The notes under the pieces: generated by a model | Seen by the model: only the letters and a program-made list of their open reading frames with translations | Databases searched by the model: none | Told to the model about the DNA's origin: nothing | Assembly: GCA_002069885.1 (NCBI GenBank) | Contig: MWCD01000007.1 | Coordinates: 1-64,000, forward strand | Reading direction: 5' to 3' | Length of the DNA stretch: 64,000 bases | DNA from: a bacterium ADurb.Bin236 | GTDB lineage: Bacteria; UBP15; UBA6099 | Shown here: positions 60,578 to 64,000 of the stretch, in pieces | How positions within the stretch are numbered: position 1 is the first letter of the stretch | How the letters are laid out: each line of letters begins with the position of its first letter | Program-made: the position numbers and the translations under genes

Positions 60578-62731
60578 CTAAACTTTCGCGGCGGCGGCGC
60601 CGTGTATGTTGAATATCCGCACGGAATATTCTGGCAGATTGATTTTTGCGGCAGGCCCGGCGGCAAGCTCGCCGGTGTCCGCGTCGGAAAGAGTTTCATT
60701 GTCGCCGAGCGAGACGGCGGCGGAGCGCGGCTCTCCGGTGGGGTTGGCAACGAAAAGCAACCTGTCCGGCCCGCGCTCGTGCAAGGCCGTCTCTATCAGC
60801 GGGTCGCTTGAAGTGTATCTAGCTTTCAGTCCGGCGACGGCGGCAATCCGTTTCATTATGGCCGCCAGACCCGGAGACCTGTCGTATCCGGTGTAGTCCT
60901 GAAACATGAAACCCAGATGGATAATGGAGCCTTTTTCCGTGGGGCTGATGTAAGAGCAAACGTCCTGCCCTTCGGAGAGGAAAGGCCGCTTCGGGTTGAA
61001 CAAATCGACGCGCTCGAAAATCATGCCGCCGACCTGCATGCGGTCCCGGTAACCGACAGGCTCGTGCATGTGGGAGGTGAACTTGGTGTCGCGGCGCATT
61101 TTTTCGTCGAACACGGGGATTCTCGGGCCGAGGACAAGCACGCCGCCTTTGAGAGCGTAAACGAGGAGGTTGCGCTGAAGGGCCATGCTCATGAACTCGA
61201 ACGAAGGCGCGGCCACCACCGGGAACTTGTCTAGGACGTAAAGGTCCACCGAAGAGTCCGCCAGAGCGGGAGGGAACCCGGCCTGAGTGAAGCCCATCAT
61301 CATCGCGCGCCACTGACGCCTGTAAAGCATCCCAACCGGCTCTCTCATGCCCGCCGGCGGCTTCGGGTCCGTCAGCCAGTCCCTCGGAACGCCCCCAAGA
61401 AGCCCGGCTTCCACCGGGTGAGCAAGCGACACAATCTGCTCGAACCTTTCGTACTCCCGGACCGAGAGCAGAAGCACGTCGTTTCGCATGGAGAACTCGT
61501 TGAAACGAGTGTCCCGGATAAACCTGTTGAGATTTGCGTAGAAACGGAAACGGGAGGGTCGGGCGGAGCCGTCTCGTGCCATCGGCGCGCCATACCACCT
61601 GTCCCGGTCGGCTATCATGTAAAAATTTACCGCTTTCAACCCGTTCATCAGAGCGGCGCGCGTCGCGAATTCCTGATCCTTCAGGAAAAGAGGTTTCCAC
61701 CACGGCCATATCCCGGAGCCGAACTCAGGCGAGAAAGGCAGCCTGCTAGTTCCGGCGGCGAGCCTTACCGAGTCTCTAATCAACGGGTAGTTTTTTCTTG
61801 ATTCGTACAGGTCGATGCCCGCCGCGTCCACCGCGGTCTCCGTCATCGGGATGTGGAACGGAGAGGAGGACTGGCCGCCCGGAAAGTTGTGGAAGAAGAA
61901 CGCTTCCGAGAGTCCGCGCGCCCTCAGCATGTCGGCGATGCGCTTGATTCCATAATAGAGATAGAATTCCTTGAAGGCGCACCAGTCGAAGTGCCACGGG
62001 AGGGCCGACATCTCGCAAGGCTCGTATCTGCGCGGAGGCATGACGCGGTCGAAGTCCTTGTGGTTGGAGCGGTGAGCGCGGTTGAGCGCGTCGATCTCGC
62101 CCTCGTATTTGTCCCGAAGGAAGCGCCTGAAAAGCCCGATAGCGGGAGCCGAGTAGTCCACGTCGAAAGGAGACGTGCGGAAGAAGAACGACATTTCGTT
62201 GTCCGCCTGAACCCCGACGATGGGGCCGTTGGGATGCGTCCGAGGCTCCAGAATCGGCCTCAGGGCGTCGAAATACACCGCGACCTCGGAGTAGAAATCC
62301 TCGGAGGCGTAGGAAGGAGCCGGGAAGAAGCGGGGCGGGGCGGGGATAATCGCCGGGGTGTCTGACGAAGTGCGCATCAGCAACTCCTCCCGCCTCAGAA
62401 TCCTCTCCGGGTATCCGAAAAACGTGAGTTCCGAGTTGATGTGCGGCCCCGGCCTGACAAGGACGAAAAGGCCGCGCTCGCCCGCCATGTCCACAAACGC
62501 GCCTACATCCTTGCGGGGGTCGGTGTCGCCGAAATCGAAACGGCCTTTTTCAATTTCGTGGACGCTCCAAGGGATATATGTGCAGATGAACTTGAAGCCC
62601 ATCTCGACCACGCCGTCCAAAACGGCAGCCCAATCCTTGCGCTCATGCCGCCAGTAGTGCGCCTCGCCGGATATCAGCGGCAAAACCTTCCCGTCGATTT
62701 CCACTCCGTTGCGCGATATTGAAACGCTCAT
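60578..62731 (-). CDS. Beta-galactosidase-like glycoside hydrolase (GH35/GH42 type)
   Basis: 717 residues, no signal peptide. The TIM barrel is typical: ISGEAHYWRH, MGFKFICTYIPWSVHE, FDFGDTDPRKDVGAFVDMA, VRPGPHINSE, the acid/base Glu179 in QADNEMSFF, and the nucleophile Glu336 in SPEFGSGIW. The C-terminal 300 residues look like flavodoxin-like and beta-sandwich accessory domains. Predicted cytoplasmic enzyme removing beta-linked galactose or a related sugar. First gene of a three-gene operon. Confidence 0.85.
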   Translation of the reverse strand: MSVSISRNGVEIDGKVLPLISGEAHYWRHERKDWAAVLDGVVEMGFKFICTYIPWSVHEIEKGRFDFGDTDPRKDVGAFVDMAGERGLFVLVRPGPHINSELTFFGYPERILRREELLMRTSSDTPAIIPAPPRFFPAPSYASEDFYSEVAVYFDALRPILEPRTHPNGPIVGVQADNEMSFFFRTSPFDVDYSAPAIGLFRRFLRDKYEGEIDALNRAHRSNHKDFDRVMPPRRYEPCEMSALPWHFDWCAFKEFYLYYGIKRIADMLRARGLSEAFFFHNFPGGQSSSPFHIPMTETAVDAAGIDLYESRKNYPLIRDSVRLAAGTSRLPFSPEFGSGIWPWWKPLFLKDQEFATRAALMNGLKAVNFYMIADRDRWYGAPMARDGSARPSRFRFYANLNRFIRDTRFNEFSMRNDVLLLSVREYERFEQIVSLAHPVEAGLLGGVPRDWLTDPKPPAGMREPVGMLYRRQWRAMMMGFTQAGFPPALADSSVDLYVLDKFPVVAAPSFEFMSMALQRNLLVYALKGGVLVLGPRIPVFDEKMRRDTKFTSHMHEPVGYRDRMQVGGMIFERVDLFNPKRPFLSEGQDVCSYISPTEKGSIIHLGFMFQDYTGYDRSPGLAAIMKRIAAVAGLKARYTSSDPLIETALHERGPDRLLFVANPTGEPRSAAVSLGDNETLSDADTGELAAGPAAKINLPEYSVRIFNIHGAAAAKV

Positions 62732-62765
62732 ATAACCAGTCCTTGAATGAAATCTATCCGGACGC

Positions 62766-63278
62766 TCATTCCAGATTGCTCATGACTTCCACTAGTTTCT
62801 TGTGCTTGCCGGCCTCTGCGATTACCTGATCCGTGACAATAGCGCCGCGCGCGAATAGAAGCTCGCCGCTGTTGGAATACACGTCGTCTCTGAGTTTTTT
62901 GCCGAGCATGAAAGAGCGCTGTTTGTCCACCGGGGCGGGCTGTTGAGATGGGGGAGCAAAGACCGAAGGTCGCCGCGGCTCGAACTCCACTGCAGGCGCG
63001 GGCGTCTCTCTCAAATAAGCGGGAGCTTCCTCCGGCATCGACTCTTCCGCGCGCGCTTCAATCGCCGTCTCTATCTCTTCGCTCTTGGCGGCGGGCCTGA
63101 GATCGCTTTGCGATGTCAATATCCCTAGAATGTCTTTGCCCAGAAACCTGTGTTGCCTGCCGATTCGAGTGGACGGCAACCTGCCGTCAGCCAGCATCCT
63201 TTTTATTGTCGGAAGGCTGACTTTTAACAGCTCGGCAACCTCTTTTGTGGTGTAAACTTCGTTTTCGTCTATCCGCAT
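62766..63278 (-). CDS. Excisionase-type HTH DNA-binding protein with C-terminal barrel-like domain
   Basis: 170 residues from the ATG at 63278 (GGTGAG upstream). Residues 1-55 are a MerR/excisionase helix-turn-helix (YTTKEVAELLKVSLPTIKRM then LPSTRIGRQHRFLGKDIL). A proline-rich linker leads to a C-terminal segment (GKKLRDDVYSNSGELLFARG, VTDQVIAEAGKHKKLVEV) similar to the small domain found before HD-GYP domains. Probably a local transcription factor. It lies 34 bp before the beta-galactosidase-like gene on the same strand and may control it. Confidence 0.8.
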   Translation of the reverse strand: MRIDENEVYTTKEVAELLKVSLPTIKRMLADGRLPSTRIGRQHRFLGKDILGILTSQSDLRPAAKSEEIETAIEARAEESMPEEAPAYLRETPAPAVEFEPRRPSVFAPPSQQPAPVDKQRSFMLGKKLRDDVYSNSGELLFARGAIVTDQVIAEAGKHKKLVEVMSNLE

Positions 63279-63340
63279 AGCGCTCACCGTCCCGAGCACA
63301 AAACAACCCGAATCAGCGGGCTTTTCTGCGCAGTTATACA

Positions 63341-63369
63341 ATCATAGCGCCAGCGGGGGATAAATACAA
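63341..63369 (-). promoter_or_regulatory. Possible promoter of the HTH gene
   Basis: Minus strand TTGTAT, 17-nt spacer, TATGAT, 63 bp before the start. Confidence 0.4.
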
Positions 63370-63511
63370 CAGGTATCCGCGAGGATAACTAAGCATCATA
63401 AAGGATAAAATGCGCCGTCGCTCTGAGATTTTGATTAGACAAATAAGACAGGCGAAAAGAGTTAAATATGGATGGCGCTGACATAAGAAACAATTCCGGT
63501 GGAGCAACGCA

Positions 63512-63543
63512 AAACCATCCGCCCGGATAAAGGACGGATGGCT
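63512..63543 (-). terminator. Possible terminator of the SPFH gene
   Basis: CCATCCG/CGGATGG stem; on the minus strand it is followed by TTTTGC, a short T run. A second hairpin (AACCGG/CCGGTT) lies at 63569-63586. Confidence 0.5.
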
Positions 63544-63600
63544 TGTGGTATCGATTTAAAAAGTGATTCAACCGGAGGGCCGGTTAAGAACAAAGCCCGG

Positions 63601-64000
63601 TTAAGACTTGTCGCCCCTCTTGAGGAAGGGTGTCAGCAAATCTATCGGAATCGGGAAGAGAGTGGTCGAGTTGTTCTCGGTGGCTATCTCTGTCAGGGTC
63701 TGTAGATATCTGAGTTGAATGGCAATCGGGTCTGCGGACATGACTTTGGCGGCGTCGGCCAGTTTCTGGGAGGCTTGGAATTCGCCTTCCGCGCTGATGA
63801 TTTTCGCGCGGCGTTCGCGTTCCGCTTCAGCCTGTTTGGCCATAGCGCGTTTCATTTCCTGAGGCAGCTCGACGTCTTTCACCTCGACTGTGGAAACCTT
63901 GATGCCCCACGGGTCGGTGTGTTTGTCGATAATCTCCTGCAGCTTGAGGTTGATTTTCTCTCTCTGGGACAACAGTTCGTCCATTTCGCTTTCGCCCAGC
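63601..64000 (-). CDS. Stomatin-like SPFH/band-7 protein (5' end beyond the window)
   Basis: Only the C-terminal 132 residues are present. [40 protein letters not shown], the [17 protein letters not shown] coiled coil and the C-terminal [20 protein letters not shown] are those of slipin/stomatin proteins. Such membrane-anchored scaffold proteins are often paired with an NfeD protease, which would lie outside the window. Confidence 0.92.
   Translation of the reverse strand, partial: LGESEMDELLSQREKINLKLQEIIDKHTDPWGIKVSTVEVKDVELPQEMKRAMAKQAEAERERRAKIISAEGEFQASQKLADAAKVMSADPIAIQLRYLQTLTEIATENNSTTLFPIPIDLLTPFLKRGDKS

Larger units (their letters stand above)
63279..63600. other. 322-bp non-coding region
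   Basis: Holds the possible HTH promoter (63341-63369) and the hairpins after the SPFH gene (63512-63543, 63569-63586). No gene is seen. Confidence 0.6.

Overview
This window is chromosomal DNA from a diderm (Gram-negative-type), probably anaerobic and probably motile bacterium. Evidence for this is an LpxL/HtrB-type lipid A acyltransferase, a flagellin, periplasmic binding proteins, an L,D-transpeptidase, a glycyl radical enzyme and several acetyl-CoA interconverting enzymes. Canonical sigma70 promoters (TTGACA-N16/17-TATAAT type) are easy to find. The mixture (bacterial deoxyhypusine-synthase-like protein, SWIB protein with a histone-H1-like tail, DUF35/thiolase operon, SCP2 fusions) looks like an uncultivated candidate phylum rather than a well-studied lineage, but I cannot name the phylum from sequence alone.

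Layout. 0.1-7.1 kb: a TIM-barrel sugar isomerase-like gene and a deoxyhypusine-synthase-like gene, a PhnD-like binding protein divergent from an orphan histidine kinase, and a Na/Pi symporter. 7.2-18.2 kb: acyl-CoA metabolism. It holds an FAH-family hydrolase, a four-gene operon (two thiolase-fold proteins, an SCP2-SCP2-DUF35 fusion and a DUF35 protein), AMP-forming acetyl-CoA synthetase, a long acetyl-CoA hydrolase/CoA-transferase and a true acetyl-CoA acetyltransferase. 18.3-25.6 kb: a zinc-ribbon membrane protein, a TPR lipoprotein, an M14 carboxypeptidase, a C39-like protein, a HAD phosphatase, and a glycyl radical enzyme with an SCP2-like N-terminal domain. 25.7-35.0 kb, all on the minus strand: rplM-rpsI-argC-argJ-argD-argF-ruvB, then a secreted protein and a PpiD/SurA-like chaperone. 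35.2-41.5 kb: ADP-forming acetate-CoA ligase, three tandem PhnD-like binding proteins, the SWIB/H1-like protein and a small FliG-middle-domain protein.

41.6-54.5 kb: a PEBP protein, a flagellin with an inserted HExxH metallopeptidase domain (flagellinolysin) behind a good sigma28-type promoter, tRNA-Pro(CGG), a lipid A acyltransferase, a large membrane-anchored protein of possible polysaccharide-lyase type, an endonuclease III relative, a DUF401 permease, malic enzyme, RidA and an L,D-transpeptidase. 54.5-57.7 kb: a B12-binding-type radical SAM gene lying between two inverted clusters of REP-like repeats. 57.7-64 kb: a GH35/42-like beta-galactosidase operon, an excisionase-type HTH protein, and a stomatin-like SPFH protein cut by the window end.

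Most interesting points: (1) the flagellinolysin, predicted to make proteolytically active flagella; (2) the SCP2-glycyl radical enzyme fusion, with no activase in the window; (3) two thiolase-fold proteins that have both lost the catalytic Cys and His, with DUF35 partners, one of which carries two SCP2 domains; (4) three tandem PhnD-like proteins without any transporter. SCP2 modules in two separate loci suggest, as an inference, metabolism of a hydrophobic CoA-linked substrate. All calls come from reading the sequence; no database search was run.
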